NCBI RefSeq assembly: GCF_029633865.1
Contig: NC_079219.1
Span: 55,920,682 to 55,984,681 of the forward strand
Length of the DNA stretch: 64,000 nt
Source: Lampris incognitus
Lineage: Eukaryota > Chordata > Actinopteri > Lampriformes > Lampridae
Reading direction: 5' to 3'
Position numbers and translations under genes: made by a program. Numbering within the stretch: the first letter of the stretch is position 1; each line of letters begins with the position of its first letter. This document shows positions 36,251 to 48,403 of this stretch, piece by piece. The notes beneath the pieces are model-generated. The model made no database searches. It saw nothing but the letters and a program-made list of their open reading frames with translations, and was not told the origin of the DNA.

Positions 36251-37979
36251 ACTCTCATCAATAGCAGGATCCACATTCGGTTTGACGGTGAAGTGGTTCT
36301 CAGTTGCGCTGCTTTCAAAATCCACCTGTCCACCACAGAGACAGACACGCAGCCAAACACAACGCTAACTTAAGGAAGTGCACAAAAGTGTTGTGGACCA
36401 CTTAAACTGGCGGCAGCTGTTCAAAGACAAGAGAATTTTCAGCTTTGCAGGTGTGGGTGAGTGGGAATCAAACAACGTGAACCCATTTGCACGAGTGAAG
36501 AACAAGAGAAGAGAGAAAGAGAACCTGAGGTCGCAGGACAGGGAAAAGAGTGATGGAGGGGAACTCACCACTTTGTTGATGAGGGAGGCTATGTGGCTCA
36601 GGTCTTCAGAGAAACCCTCGCTTATCTCACGGAAGAGCTGAATGGACCGAGGCAGGTGGCGAACCGTGTCCCTTATACACACTGCACTGAACACCGTCTG
36701 ACACACACACACACACACCATATTATATTACAGACGGCTTTATAATTCAAGTGAAAATAAACACTAGGCCACATTTAACAAGCTGTATTCTCGTTTCGTA
36801 TGACCTCTGTACGGTGAAAATATCACTGATGGATATGAATTCAATATTTCCGAGACGACGTTATCCAGCTTCAGTGCTTTTAAGGCATGGAATCCTTAAT
36901 TTAGATTAATTAAATCAAATAAATGTAATCTTAAATTTCCTAATCCCAAATTAATCCCGAGTTTTGGCAACCCCACCCTGATCACTGATGTAATACTGAA
37001 GGTCTTAACTCCAAAACAAAATCATGACCCACAACCCACCAGAAGTATATTCCACAGCTAAAAAGCACTACAGTTCTCCCGTTCTGTCCACCGCCTCTAT
37101 AAGCTCTGCCTATGAAGGCTCAGCGACCTCCTGCGGGTTTAAACTGGAACTGCCGAAGCTACTGGTTCCAGTGCACGAGGTTTGAACCCCTTGGTGGCAT
37201 AAGAGCCGAGAAATTCAGTCTCTCTCTCTCTCTCCTTAGTATTCGCTAAACAAGAGGCAAGTTACTGACAGTCTGAGGTAAACTCACTACAGGGAGACCG
37301 CCTTCTCCGTCACTCCCTACTGCAGGTTATTGGCATTTTTTAAAAACGCATAAGAGGCGGAGACAAATTTAGAACAGTGTGTTACAGTATTCTTTAAAAG
37401 GACACACTGCAGTGGTGCACTGTGGGAAGTCAAAGCCACCTTGTAGAGACTCTGCCAGTCAGTCACTTTGGTATGAGAGAGAGACATCTTGTGCAGAAGG
37501 GTCTATGAGAGAGGGACACAAACACACACACACAGGCGTGAACAGAGTCAATGACACATAATCACAGAACGACAATCAGAACAGACACACACAAAGTAAA
37601 GATATCTGGTTAGTCAACATCAGCTCAGCATAAGGGAGAGGGGGGTAGAGTCGATGGCGGTGTAGTGACCATGTAAGTCAACAGTATTTGGACACCAGGG
37701 TGAGGAGGCAGAGGTGTTTACCGGGATGTTCCTGATGTTTCGCAGAGACGACTTAAGGGTGTTGAACGCATCGGAGTTCCGTGGCAACACGAAGAAGCGT
37801 ATCACTTCCTGTCTCCTGTGTAACACGGCCAGGTCGTGCGTTGGCCGCAGAAACCACCGGCTGAGAAAGCGGTAGAAACACACGACTGACCACAAATGGA
37901 TTTGCTACTACGATAAATATTTCCCCATGAACAGTATGTCATTAATATGTGATACTTTGATCAAAACACAGTTATGGCT

Positions 37980-38029
<50 letters not shown>

Positions 38030-41000
38030 ATCGTTTCCTGATGTGGTAGTCATGATAACAGAGCTCATTCCATTTACTTTAGGCTAGGTTCATTCCTATG
38101 TCCCAGGGAACTTACCTCTAAAAAAATTGTTCTTTTGCCCCCCCCCAACTGTATCTGGCCGACTACCCCACCACCCTTCCGAGCCATCCCGGTTGCTGCT
38201 CCACCCCCTCTGCCGATCCGGGGAGGGCTGCTGACTACCACATGCCTCCTCCGATACATGTGGAGTCCCCAGCTGTTTCTTTTCATCTGACAGTGAGGAG
38301 TTTCACCAGGGGGACGTAGCACGTGGGAGGATCATGCTATTCCCCCCAGTTCCCCTCTCCCCCCCGGACAGGCGCCCCGACCGACCAGGACACATACGCA
38401 CATCCTGCTTCCCACCCGCAGACATGGCCAATTGTGGCTGTAGGGACGCCCAACCAAGCTGGAGGTAACACGGGGATTCGAACCGGGATCCCCGTGTTGG
38501 TAGGCAACGGAATAGACTGCCACACTTCCTGGATGCCCACTTATCACTAATTCTTATGCTGAGATAAAAATCATACAATCAACTACACAGGAGTGAAATA
38601 TTTGTAATTTCAAGTTTATCACATACTTATGCCTTAAAGGATTGCCTGCATGTGACGTAATCGTGATGAGGTGTTGCTCACCGTAGCATTTTGGAGCCAA
38701 AGGTGCACGCGCAGCGGTTTAGTATCCCTAAAACACAAGTCACACAACTTCTAATAACAATAATACTATTAATAACCATAAAAACTTTTTATGCAGTACT
38801 TTTCAAAACAGGTTGCTTCAAAGGTAAAGAAAAGAAAGTGAAATGCAATAAGGTGAACAATGAATGGAGGTCGCCCGAGTTCCCTGAGTAGGTCAGAGTC
38901 GCAGGGTCTGTGGGCCCCTAATCAAACGTTCTGTGCTAAGCCTTGCCTTTGAAACAACAAGCAAGATCTGATCTGAAAAACGTGTTACTACATTAACTAA
39001 GCAAACTGAAATAACATGACGGCCGTGTACCATAAAGACTGAGCCCCTCCTTCTCTCCGGACTGCAGCTTGTACACAGACGGGTGAAGCTCTGATTTGAA
39101 GATCTGCAGTACACTGGAATAACACAGAATCCATGGTAATCTCACTGTGTCTAATGCACCACACCATCTGTCTCTCTCTCACGCTCTGTTTGTTCATGTT
39201 TTTCTGCTTCTATGCATAATCTCACCTGTATGTATCCAGGTCAATGTACACCATGCCTTTTCTACAGTCAGACGAAACAAAACAGAGTCAAGTAAATTTA
39301 GTTTGCAGACAGGGTTCACACTAACAAATTCAATAAAGAAAACATAAAAAAACAATAAAATCACAATACAAAGGCAATAAAAACACCAAATCACAGAACC
39401 ACAATAAACTACACAGCAACAGTCCCACAGCATATACCAGTGAACATCACGGAAGAGACTAGACAGGAAGTCGGTAACTCAATGCAGTGCAATAAAATGT
39501 CAGTTATCATTGGGGGAAAAAAATATTTATGAAAACACAGGAGGCTACATCACATCATAATGCAACAGGAGTCACGATGCGCTGTGTCCGTGTGCCTTAC
39601 AGTGTGTACACGTCAAACTGTAGGATGGGAACTCCAACACTGCTGTCCTCCAGCTCCACTCCCACTCGCCTCCTGTCCAGACACTTCAACAAAGCGCCCA
39701 CTGTCCGCACCTATGACGCGCACACACATACACACACACACACACACACATACACACTCACACACACTCACACACACACACACACACATACACACACACA
39801 GGGAAAATTATGGTGATTTGTGATCACATTAGATTTGTTTAGAGAAATCGTCATTCCCAATGGGGCTGTTGCAGCAGCAGATAATAGATTACATATGGTC
39901 AAAGAAAAAAAAAGTTAAATAACAGCATGGATAATGGATGGATGGATATATGTGAATAAGAAAGTATGAGCACATAAATTAACAGGCTGTTACGCAGGTG
40001 CACAAAGAAACTTCAGTCAAACATATTAAGACAAAGAGGGATGATGAAAAGCATGAACCTTTGTTAAATGTGAAATTAATTATGTGCAATATACTGCTGC
40101 CTGATGATGAATGATGGACTAAAACACGAGACAAGCAAGCTTGTTCACCATCAGGGGGGAGTTGAAGGAGATGTAGGAAGAGAGGTAGGCTATCTTCTCT
40201 CTGCCGGAGATGGAGGCCGGGAGGAAAGGCAAGTGAGCAGACATCAGCCTCTGCTTACTCACTTCCACACCTGCAATGTGTGATTCAGAGTTGGTGGAGT
40301 TAGCGATACCATCCCAAATTGTTCTATGAAAATTTCATAATAATAATAACTGCTGCCTAATATATGTTGATTGGGACACTGAGGAGTTGCACTTAGATTT
40401 ACCAAAGTCCACATGTGGATAAATCACAACTTCTGGTTTATAGTCTGGATTTGCAGCTGTGATACAACGAACAAGAGAGAACACAGAGAATTAGTTTAAT
40501 GTGAAATGTGAGACAGTCTCCCCCAACCCGGATGCTGGGTTGTTAATTCGACACATGGAAACCCTCTACGCCAGTGTTTCTCAACCGGGGGTCCGCGGAC
40601 CCCTAGGGGTCCGTGGTGTAATTGCAAGGGGTCCGTGAAAATAAAATACCTTTAAAAAAAAAGATCCTATGACATTTATAGAAATAGGATTATTTTACTC
40701 AAATGTGACTGAGACCTTTATCTACCTAAACTATAAAGGGTAACAGGACTTTTTTTCTCTAATTAAATCTGTTTCACAAGTGTAATTTATTGTATTTTAA
40801 TAAGAGATCTCGCTCCCGTTTGCATTGTTAAAAGTTACCGCATAAAAATTCTGTTGTTACATATATCTGAAAGTTACTGAATACATATTCTGTTTTGTTA
40901 CATATATCTGAAAGTTACTGAATACATATTCTGTTTTGTTACATATATCTGAAAGTTACTGAATACATATTCTGTTTTGTTACATATATCTGAAAGTTAC

Positions 41001-42033
41001 TGCATAAGAATTCTGTTTTGTTAACTATATCTAAGTTCCAACTGAAAGCTCTTATTTTTGCCCCAAAGAGTGAATAAATGCTATAATGCAATATAAATGC
41101 AGTTTCTACTGTTTCTATCAAATTGCAACCCCCTTCCCCCAAGATCAGGTGGAGGGGTCCTCAGGGCAGATCAAAAATACGCAGGGGGTCCAGGACCCCA
41201 AAAAGGTTGAGAACCACTGCTCTACGCACTACGAAGCCCAAAAGCATAATGGGGGGGAAAAAATCAATTTATTCATACACGGTGTTCTGTGAAGCACCCC
41301 CCACTCACGCCCCCAGACCCTTCGCTTACGAGTCAAATCACAAAACAGCATCTTGTATTTTTTTAGCCAACCTTTCGCCCCCAGCTCTCACCCAGTCCCT
41401 GCATGAAGAGGCTCATACTGCGCTCCTGCTTGGCAGTAGTAATGATCACATTGGGGTTAATGTCCTGGATGACTACAGGACAGAAAAGCACACAGGGAAA
41501 TAAAGTACAAGTATTAAATTAGATAAGTATTATTATTAAATAAATAATAATAATAATATTAAATAAAGTATAAGTATCAGATCACTGCTCGAGTCTGACG
41601 CAATCATGAGCTGTGTAAAAACAAACAAAAAAACCAAAACATAACCGGCTCTGTTGAAGCGTGTCACGGCTGCGCGCCGTTCGCGCATTACCTACTTTTG
41701 GCCAGCAGGTGGTGCTCGTAGTTGTCAGGGGTGTCCGCCATGTAACGCAGCCTGGCGTCTTTGCGGTCGTAGAAGCACAGGCCCAGCTTTCCGTGCTCGG
41801 CCAGCACACTCAGCAACACCTTGCAACACACGAACGTCAGCGCACATATATCAAGAGTACGCGTCGTGAAACGGCGACCGGCGCAGCGCCGAAGCGTCTC
41901 GACTGGGGAGACCTTCCCGGGGGGGGGGGTGTGGGGTGTGAGGAAGACTCACCTCATGCGCTTCATCCTCCTCTTCTCCGGTTAAGCTAGCGAGGCTAAA
42001 ACCCAGCCCGGTACGCGTCTCCCGGGCTGCCAT
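30270..42033 (-). CDS. msh5: MutS protein homolog 5 (meiotic recombination)
   Basis: MSH5 pairs with MSH4 as a meiotic clamp on Holliday-junction intermediates and promotes crossovers; it has no mismatch-repair role. 25 minus-strand exons give 808 aa (human 834), all in phase: 42033-41953, 41819-41696, 41472-41392, 40456-40403, 40270-40149, 39710-39601, 39261-39226, 39113-39031, 38727-38682, 37860-37722, 37502-37440, 36697-36569, 36325-36253, 35143-35034, 34557-34477, 34313-34226, 34136-34069, 33149-33031, 32687-32561, 32091-31942, 31496-31422, 31214-31068, 30806-30669, 30547-30474, 30378-30270. The ATPase has Walker A GPNSSGKS (566-573), signature [10 protein letters not shown] (about 619-628) and Walker [11 protein letters not shown] (641-650). 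Upstream are the clamp and lever regions ([41 protein letters not shown]). The start MAARETRTG is the only good Met in exon 1. The donor of exon 14 reads GTCCGA, a weak but allowed site. No broken exon seen. Confidence 0.96.
32756..32965 (+). mobile_element. LINE ORF2 C-terminal fragment with (TAG)n tail
   Basis: In the msh5 intron between exons 18 and 19. The plus strand encodes [20 protein letters not shown]...[17 protein letters not shown], a common end of fish non-LTR ORF2 proteins. It is followed by the shared 3' sequence and (TAG)n. Confidence 0.72.
33524..33958 (+). repeat. tRNA-derived SINE family A, full-length copy
   Basis: In the msh5 intron between exons 17 and 18, antisense to the gene. 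The head starts GGGCGTCCGGGTTGCATGGC with the B-box-like AGTTCAACTCCCC. The tail is CAATTGGGGAGAAAAAAA. This is the longest copy here. Confidence 0.85.
35234..35798 (-). mobile_element. LINE ORF2 C-terminal fragment
   Basis: In msh5 intron 13, same strand as the gene. An open frame of about 185 codons reads [55 protein letters not shown] and [20 protein letters not shown], the C-terminal region of a widespread fish non-LTR retrotransposon. The 5' part is absent (the usual 5' truncation). Confidence 0.82.
36170..36249. repeat. (CA)n microsatellite at an msh5 splice donor
   Basis: About 38 CA units. On the msh5 strand the exon 13 donor reads GTAAGTGTGTG, so the TG repeat begins at the fifth intron base. 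Confidence 0.97.
37984..38027. repeat. (GT)n microsatellite
   Basis: About 22 GT units in msh5 intron 9, just left of a SINE A copy. Confidence 0.95.
38134..38538 (-). repeat. tRNA-derived SINE family A, near full-length copy
   Basis: In msh5 intron 9, same strand as the gene. The tail (CCCCCAACTG on plus) is at about 38140 and the head ends at about 38538. Confidence 0.82.
39719..39800. repeat. (CA)n-rich microsatellite next to msh5 exon 6
   Basis: Interrupted CA run with CATA and CTCA variants. It begins 9 bp outside exon 6, so it forms the end of the intron before that exon on the msh5 strand. Confidence 0.93.
40572..41219 (-). mobile_element. hAT-type non-autonomous element, copy 2
   Basis: 648 bp in msh5 intron 3, opposite in orientation to copy 1 at 26855. 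The termini CAGTGTTTCTCAACC and GGTTGAGAACCACTG are flanked by a perfect 8-bp duplication CTCTACGC (40564-40571 and 41220-41227). It has four internal subrepeats with TGTTACATATATCTGAAAGT. No coding capacity. Confidence 0.93.
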
Positions 42034-44485
42034 ACAGACGAACAGCCGTACAGTAAGTTAGTTACCCAGCTTTTATTAAGCGTGTGTGTCCGGTTATTAC
42101 AGAGCTAACCGCCGAATTAGCGCCGAATTGGCGCGAAAACGTTAGCTAGCGTATAGCACGTTAGCATTACTGAACCAGACCTGCGGCGATGTTCGTCAGT
42201 TTCCACGAGCCAAATTTTAAAAAAAATGCGCGACGGGGAAGTGTCACGAACCGTTTACATTCTTAGTATACCCGCGACCTTTAACCCGGGTAAGCCTAAA
42301 TCGTGGTTTTAGTGTGTCGGCTAATAAAACCGTTAACGGTCCCTGCGTTCGGGGCAGCGTGATGACGCTGGTTGAATTACGCTGTCAATCACGCCGTCGG
42401 CCACGCGCGGTTTGAGGACGCTCTCGTCCGTGTCAGATGAGCTGTACATGTAAGACAGGCCCGACTCTTCCCCGCATTTTACTTTTTGTTTTTTTTTGCG
42501 GAACTTATTTATAGAATAGGGTATTGATTCTTCCGTGTTTCCTTCACCAAAAGGTCCCGTGTTTTGCACTCGTTCTTCATCTTTCCCTGATTGCGCCATA
42601 CGTAATGCTCGTGGTCAGGCCCATATTTGTGCTTTGTATTCCCCTTTAAATGCTTCCTCATTTTACTTGTTTTACTACTACTACTACAGGCTTCTCCCGT
42701 TAGGGGGCGCCACAGCGGATCATCTGCTTCCATCTCTTCCTTCCTCTGTCACACCAGCCACCTGCACGTCCTCATACACCTTTGTCCCCTCTACTCCTTG
42801 CATCCTCACCATCCCACTGTCCTCCCTCTCATTCACGCATAATATTCCGTCTTGCTCCTACTGACTTTCATTCTTCTTCTCTCCAGTGCATACCTCCACC
42901 TCTCCAGGCTGTCCTCCACCTGCACCATACTTTCGCTACAGATCACAATGTCATCTGCAAACATCATAGTCCACGGACACTCTGGCCTGATCTCATCCGT
43001 CCACCTGTCCATCACCATTGCAAACAAGAAAGGGCTCAGAGCCGATACTTGATGTAAGCCCACCTCCAACTTGAACCCATCTGTCATTCCTACTGCACAC
43101 CTCACCACTGTCACACCTCCCTCATACATATCCTGCACCACTCCTACATACTTCTCTGCCACGCCCGACTTGATTTTACTTGTTTTACTGTGATACGGTT
43201 TTAATGCACACCAGTTATTCACATTCTAATTTTCCATTGTCAGGCACACTGTAACCACAGTTTAGGAAGTTTCTGTATACGTTGTTCAGCTACTCAAAAT
43301 GCAGTGGTAAAACAAATTCAAGGAGAATGATGAGTTAAAATAAGCAGCCATAATCACTTTTTAAACTTTAGCCACAGGCCAACATATTCTCAACCAGGGA
43401 AGATTTTCTTACACCAAAACTATTTGAGAGAGTACATCTTTAATTTGGATCAAATTAAAAATATTGATAACAGATTTCTTTATACGCACTTGCAGTCCTC
43501 GATTAGGATATATCACATTGCGGCATCAACCCAAGGGGGATTTAAAGGGGGGATGGCAGATTTACATAAGGTCGGCATCCTATGAATAGATGGATGCGGG
43601 CAGATGCAGTATGAATGATGTCATCCATCCCCTGGTTGAAGAATATGACTATAAATATGTCACACATATACAAGGTTGTCAATTTGTTTAACAGGGGGTG
43701 ATGGCATCCCCTTGCATCCTCCTCAAATCGACCCGTTAAAAAGCCTGTTTACTATCCTCCACGTGTGTTTCCATTTCCGTGGCCCCTGCAGCCCGTTTAT
43801 TTTCTCCGTTGTAGAATAAGCATAATGTAACTAGTTTATGTAACTGCTAATTTCCATTCCAAATTCTGCACCATCTGATGGTTGCAAGAGGAAAGTGGTG
43901 GCTCAACAAAACCCTTCCAACAGTGGAGTAATGGTGCAGTAGCAATGCAGCAAGCACGTGGTAAACTGTGGAACATCTGCTCATTTCTCCCCCATCCAGA
44001 TACCGGAGCATCGATGGGACTTTTGAGGCCTGTGTGTGAGGGTACGGCTTCGGGTGTTTGAGGTTAGTCTGAAACCGACCGCGCGAGTGACCTCCGTGCT
44101 TGCGTCTTCCTTTTCACGAATGTGGGTTTTGCATTATGATGAGGAAGCTGCCTGACATCACAAATCAAGGCGGTAAATGAGCATACCGCTCTTCGGTCTC
44201 TGGTCATGTGAAGGGAAGGGAAAAAAAGAAAAAGGGAAGAAAAACAAGGAAAAAAGACAAGCGAAAGTGACACAGTTCATAAATAGTTTATTTTGGACAT
44301 AAGACATGAATTAGCATAGGACATTCTGCACTTAACCGTGTAAACAATAATGAATTAATGGCATAAAATACACGTCTTATCGTGCCATAAACTCATCTTT
44401 GTAGAAAACTGGACAGGAAATGATGTTAAAAGTAGAACGCACACTTAAATATAAGCAAATGAACAACTGAGTCAGGCTTTCCTAT
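42034..44485. other. Intergenic DNA upstream of msh5
   Basis: The first 300 bp, with CpG-containing motifs, should hold the msh5 promoter. The LINE fragment described separately lies at 42676-43222. From 43230 to 44480 I see only unique AT-rich DNA without coding signals. Confidence 0.5.
42676..43222 (-). mobile_element. LINE fragment with reverse-transcriptase core
   Basis: Minus-strand frame 43222-42833 reads CAVGMTDGFKLEVGLHQ, LSPFLFAMVMDRWTDEI and the catalytic FADDIVICSES of a non-LTR reverse transcriptase. It then jumps by internal deletion to the 3' end shared with the pieces at 12121 and 32756, with a TAC/TAG tail at 42676-42690. Confidence 0.8.
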
Positions 44486-45484
44486 CTATAATTGTGGGGG
44501 GGGTGTAAAGGGGGGAGAGAGCAGGTTATTGGCTGGGTAGTAGGTAGTGCTTAGGTAGTGCTGGAGAAGAGGCAGTCTGTCTATTAGATTTTGCCCCTGT
44601 TGCTCCAGAGACTGACGGATGAGAAGCCCACAAAGAGCCATGAGGGCAGGGGGGTCACCTGGTAGAAAGAGACAGAGAGAGATATTTTATCAGCACTTCA
44701 GATTCCGTAGCTCCTCCATCACCGCTTTATGCTTCAACAAATGTGCATCTTGGTCATACTGCATGTAGCCTGGCACTTAACGTGAGGCACCGTTGAGGTA
44801 ACGCAGTTGTATGGTGGACCCTCCCCTTACACTGCTCACAGCCAGGAACAGCTCCACCCCCCCGGGGGGAGATCCCTGAAAGCTACGCCGAGGAAGCAGC
44901 CACTGACAATGTATCCCAGAGTTCCTGCGTCAGCATCCAGCACCACCAACACAGTTTCAGGGACAGGGAAGAAGTGGCCCTGGCGTCTCTAGGCCCCTCT
45001 CTCCGGGGTATTTCCCCAGAATCAGACCCCCATGCCAAAGCTGATTGGTGCTGAGCTCCCATCCCCAAGACTGGGCATCTGTGCCTGATAGCATGCTGTA
45101 ACCTGAGGCTTGCAGCAGGCAGTTTTCAGTGGTAATGGCAATCACAGCATGACTTCCTCTGTGGGCCGGATCCCACCGCATCTCCCACAGGTGTAGCCCA
45201 CGCTTAACGCCCATCTCAGCCCTCACCCCATCGCTGCTCTGTTCAACGGGTTCGCGAGTCACTTCCTGTTTTGTGGCCAAAGGCAGGAAGTGAGTTGAGC
45301 AGTGTGAGGCGCTCCAGTGCGATCGTCTGTTATCTGGAACAACTGGAGAGGAGTTCAGCATGACGGCCAGGCGAGAGGAGGTCGGAACAGCTGCCGTGAG
45401 GAAGGCTGATGAAGAGGGGGGCTTTTTGTCTGCTGTCGTGCCACACAGCCAAACAGATAACGTGAGTCCCATTGGTACAAACAA
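44486..45484 (-). pseudogene. SPRY/SOCS-box (SPSB-type) gene with two frame breaks
   Basis: SPSB proteins bind targets through SPRY and bring them to Cullin-5 ubiquitin ligases through a SOCS box. The minus strand encodes PVEQSSDGVRAEMGVKRGLH, LWEMRWDPAHRGSHAVIAI and SWGWELSTNQLWH, then [20 protein letters not shown], then [21 protein letters not shown]: one SPRY domain in order, closest to SPSB1/2/4. A donor at 44781/44780 and an acceptor at 44660/44659 lead to a last exon (44658-44486) with a SOCS-box-like ALMALCGLLIRQSLEQQ. Two one-base frame shifts split the SPRY part, one between about 44970 and 45020 and one in the C/G run at 44855-44870. The rest is well conserved. This may be a recent pseudogene, or a working gene with homopolymer errors in the assembly. 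The 5' end is not resolved; other Met codons and an upstream exon are possible. Confidence 0.65.
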
Positions 45485-45489
45485 GAGGA

Positions 45490-48027
45490 ACAGGTCTCAC
45501 ACTCACAACCAAGCACGATTTCACAGCAAGGTCCCACAGGGGTCACCACCTTTGGCTGCACCACTGACTGTGCCTTTCAGCTCATCAAATCAGACCTGTT
45601 GGGAATACAGACAAAGTTCTTGTTCACATTGAAGAAAAATTATGCAAATGAGACCCCCCCTCAAAAAAAAAAAAACAAAACAAAAATTCATCCTCAAACC
45701 GAATGTACAGTCGTTTGCCTTGTAATCTAGGCGTCACGGTTGAAACTCTTCTGTTAATATGTGCGAATCTGAATCAAATGTAAACTTGTTGGTTTTTTTT
45801 TTTTTTGTACTAAATATAGCTCGGTAGTGAAAATCCCCTCTGAGATGTGCTCAGCGGCCCTATCGTGACCCAGAGTGACACCTGGAAAAATCACATTTTA
45901 TCAAAAACAAGCCGGCCAAATTCTCTGCCAAGCGTAGCAGCCCTAAAAGCTGTCACAACAACTTGACAGATAAGTGATTTGTGGTGAGAGGGTTGTCCCT
46001 TTAAAGAAACCTCTGCCTGCTGTCTAACGTTATATTACATATATACATGATCTATATGTTGACTGTGCTGCAGTTACTATATGTTTCTTAGTCAGGAGCA
46101 GCCTAGTGTTCTGGCTGGAACCAGCCCAGGTGCAACATGGCCGTAGACTGTGTGTCATTTATATTTCTTGCCATTGAATAGGCCAGATTGACTTTTTATA
46201 GCTGTTGTCATAGTTTAGGTCAGATTGTTATTTATTGATGTATTGTCTCAGAGAGTAAGGGAAAAATCCCACACAATTAAAATTATGCATAATTATGCAT
46301 AATTATGCAAAATATGGATTTTTCTAAAAATGGCTAAAAACCACTTTTCTCGGCATTTCAGATGATTCTGAGCATCTTTGATTTTTTTCACCTACGTAAA
46401 AAAAATTTCTGGGACTTAGAAATGTTTTGGCATTATATGCAAAATATATGCGTTTTTGCAAAAATGCACTTATGATCCTCGTTTTTTTTGGAGGTGGTAG
46501 GTATTGTTCCAGAGAGGACTAGAAAAATAGCAGAACATTAAAATAATTATGCATAATTATGCAAAACGTGCATTTTCTAAAAAAGGCTAAAAACCCCTTT
46601 TCTCGGCATTTCAGATGATTCTGAGCATTTGGGGGGAGGGAGTTGGAGGGGGGGGTGTTTAGGGGCAGGGGGGAGGCGGTTAGCTGGCAGGATGAAGAGG
46701 AGGAGGGAGATTTAGACGGGCGGATAACCAAACCGCTACATTGTAGCGGGGTTCTTCTAGCATATCTATATAATTACATTTTGTACCACTCGGGGAGTTG
46801 CACTTAATTTCGCTGTACAGACGTACAACGGCAGGTAAAGGCATTAATTGATTAACTGATATAAATAAACCCACGCCTCGTGTACAGGGCATGACGTAAG
46901 AGGGTGCGGTAGTCTGTCAGCACCCATCTCTCTGAAATAGACGGATGAGTTTTAAAGAAGAGCTCACCAAGTTGTTTTCCGTCCCCTGCTTGAATAACTG
47001 GACACAGGAAGTGGACTTTTGACGAATCTGTTACGTCTGCACACATCGACAGTGCTGCGTTTGATTCGGTGCTGTTCTATTGTGCTGGGAACGATTGGTG
47101 ATGCCTGCGGGCTCTGGGTCGTTTGATCGGGTCTGCCTGTGATGCTGTGCGTAGCGGTTGTGTCGAGCGACAGCGCTGTGTCCTGACGTGATTTCTAAAT
47201 ACAATAGAATCCCCAAATAATCGTCATTTATAAAGGCCGCGCGTCAGGCGCAGCGCGCGCCGCGACGCCTCCGGGCCGCCCGGTGACACGGCGACAGCGT
47301 CCGCCTCGGGAACGCCGCAGTCCACCACGGCGGCGCGGCTCCGTGATCGTCTGGTGACGGTCTTGTAACTTGACGGCCCTACGGGAAAAAAAAAAGGGGG
47401 GGGGGCGGACTACATTTTGGCTCAACGTGGCCCGGAGCTGGCCAACGGACCCTACGTAGCCGTTACCCGCGCGCGGGGGGGGGGAGGGGGGAGGAACGCG
47501 CCAGGCAGGCGGCACGCGTCTGCCCCCCTCAAAGCCGTTTCCTGGGTTTCACCGCGTCCTGTAGTGAACGTACACGTAGACGGCGAAACAGACGAAGAGG
47601 ATCAAACTCGGGCTCCTGACCGAGAGGAAAAGAAAAAGAAAATAAAACCAGAAGCGGCTCATTTCTACGCGAGGCGCATGCGCACAAGAGGGTGCGAGGG
47701 AGGCGAGGACGCGCCTCGGTTTGGCCCAAACGCGGCGTGTGACGTCATACCGTCAAACCTGACGTCTCATACACGTGAGAGACGACCGGTGACGTCGGGT
47801 TTTGTTGAAATATTGGACTTTTTACTCCTCAGAATAATGCGTTTCCTTTTCGCTAATCTAACAAGCCGCGCACAAATGACGTAGAAAAATGATCAGTTGT
47901 ACATGTTTTTACAACTCTCAGTAGCACAGTACATACAAGACAGACGGGATTCCTCTGTTCAGATAAATGACCTCATTCTTCGGCTTGAAGAAAAAGTTGA
48001 CAGATATAGTGGCACAAGAGTAAGAAC
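45490..48027. other. Intergenic DNA between the SPSB-type gene and MHC II beta
   Basis: No certain gene. It contains AT-rich duplicated motifs (46270-46630), a CpG-rich patch (about 47225-47760) and G runs. A minus-strand segment ending at 47564 could encode a short hydrophobic tail (LILFVCFAVYVYVHYRTR then a stop) after a good acceptor, but no partner exon was found. Confidence 0.4.
46270..46630. repeat. Duplicated AT-rich block with ATTATGCATAATTATGC
   Basis: Two direct copies (about 46278-46377 and 46535-46628) share ATAATTATGCATAATTATGC, then GGCTAAAAACC and TTTCTCGGCATTTCAGATGA. They are about 250 bp apart. Confidence 0.75.
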
Positions 48028-48403
48028 CAGTGGCGGCTGGTGCTAAAAAAAAATTGGGGGGGGGGCGCGCAATTTACCTTGGCTCAGCACACCTGACAGC
48101 TGCTTTAATGTCCACACAGTCACAGTTATTAAGAAGGACAATGTAGCCTATAGATTTTATCAGGGTTCGTAGATGGTGGATGATTGACAGTCGAGATGAG
48201 GCATCGTGGTGCGTGTGAACATGATTGACAGCCACGAGAATTGTCCAGTCACATTAGATCAAAAACATTAAAACAATACCAATTCGCTGCCAATAAAAGC
48301 TGGCGTGTCTGGGGGCACACAGAACAGCGCCCCCTGGAAAATCTGAAGAAACCAATCAGACAGCAGCCTCAGGTCACCTGCTCACCAAAAGTTTGAGGGC
48401 TTA

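Noticed and set aside
47417-47884. 155-codon plus-strand frame near 47.5 kb
   Set aside because: Charged, low-complexity product in a CpG-rich patch, with no recognisable domain or splice context.
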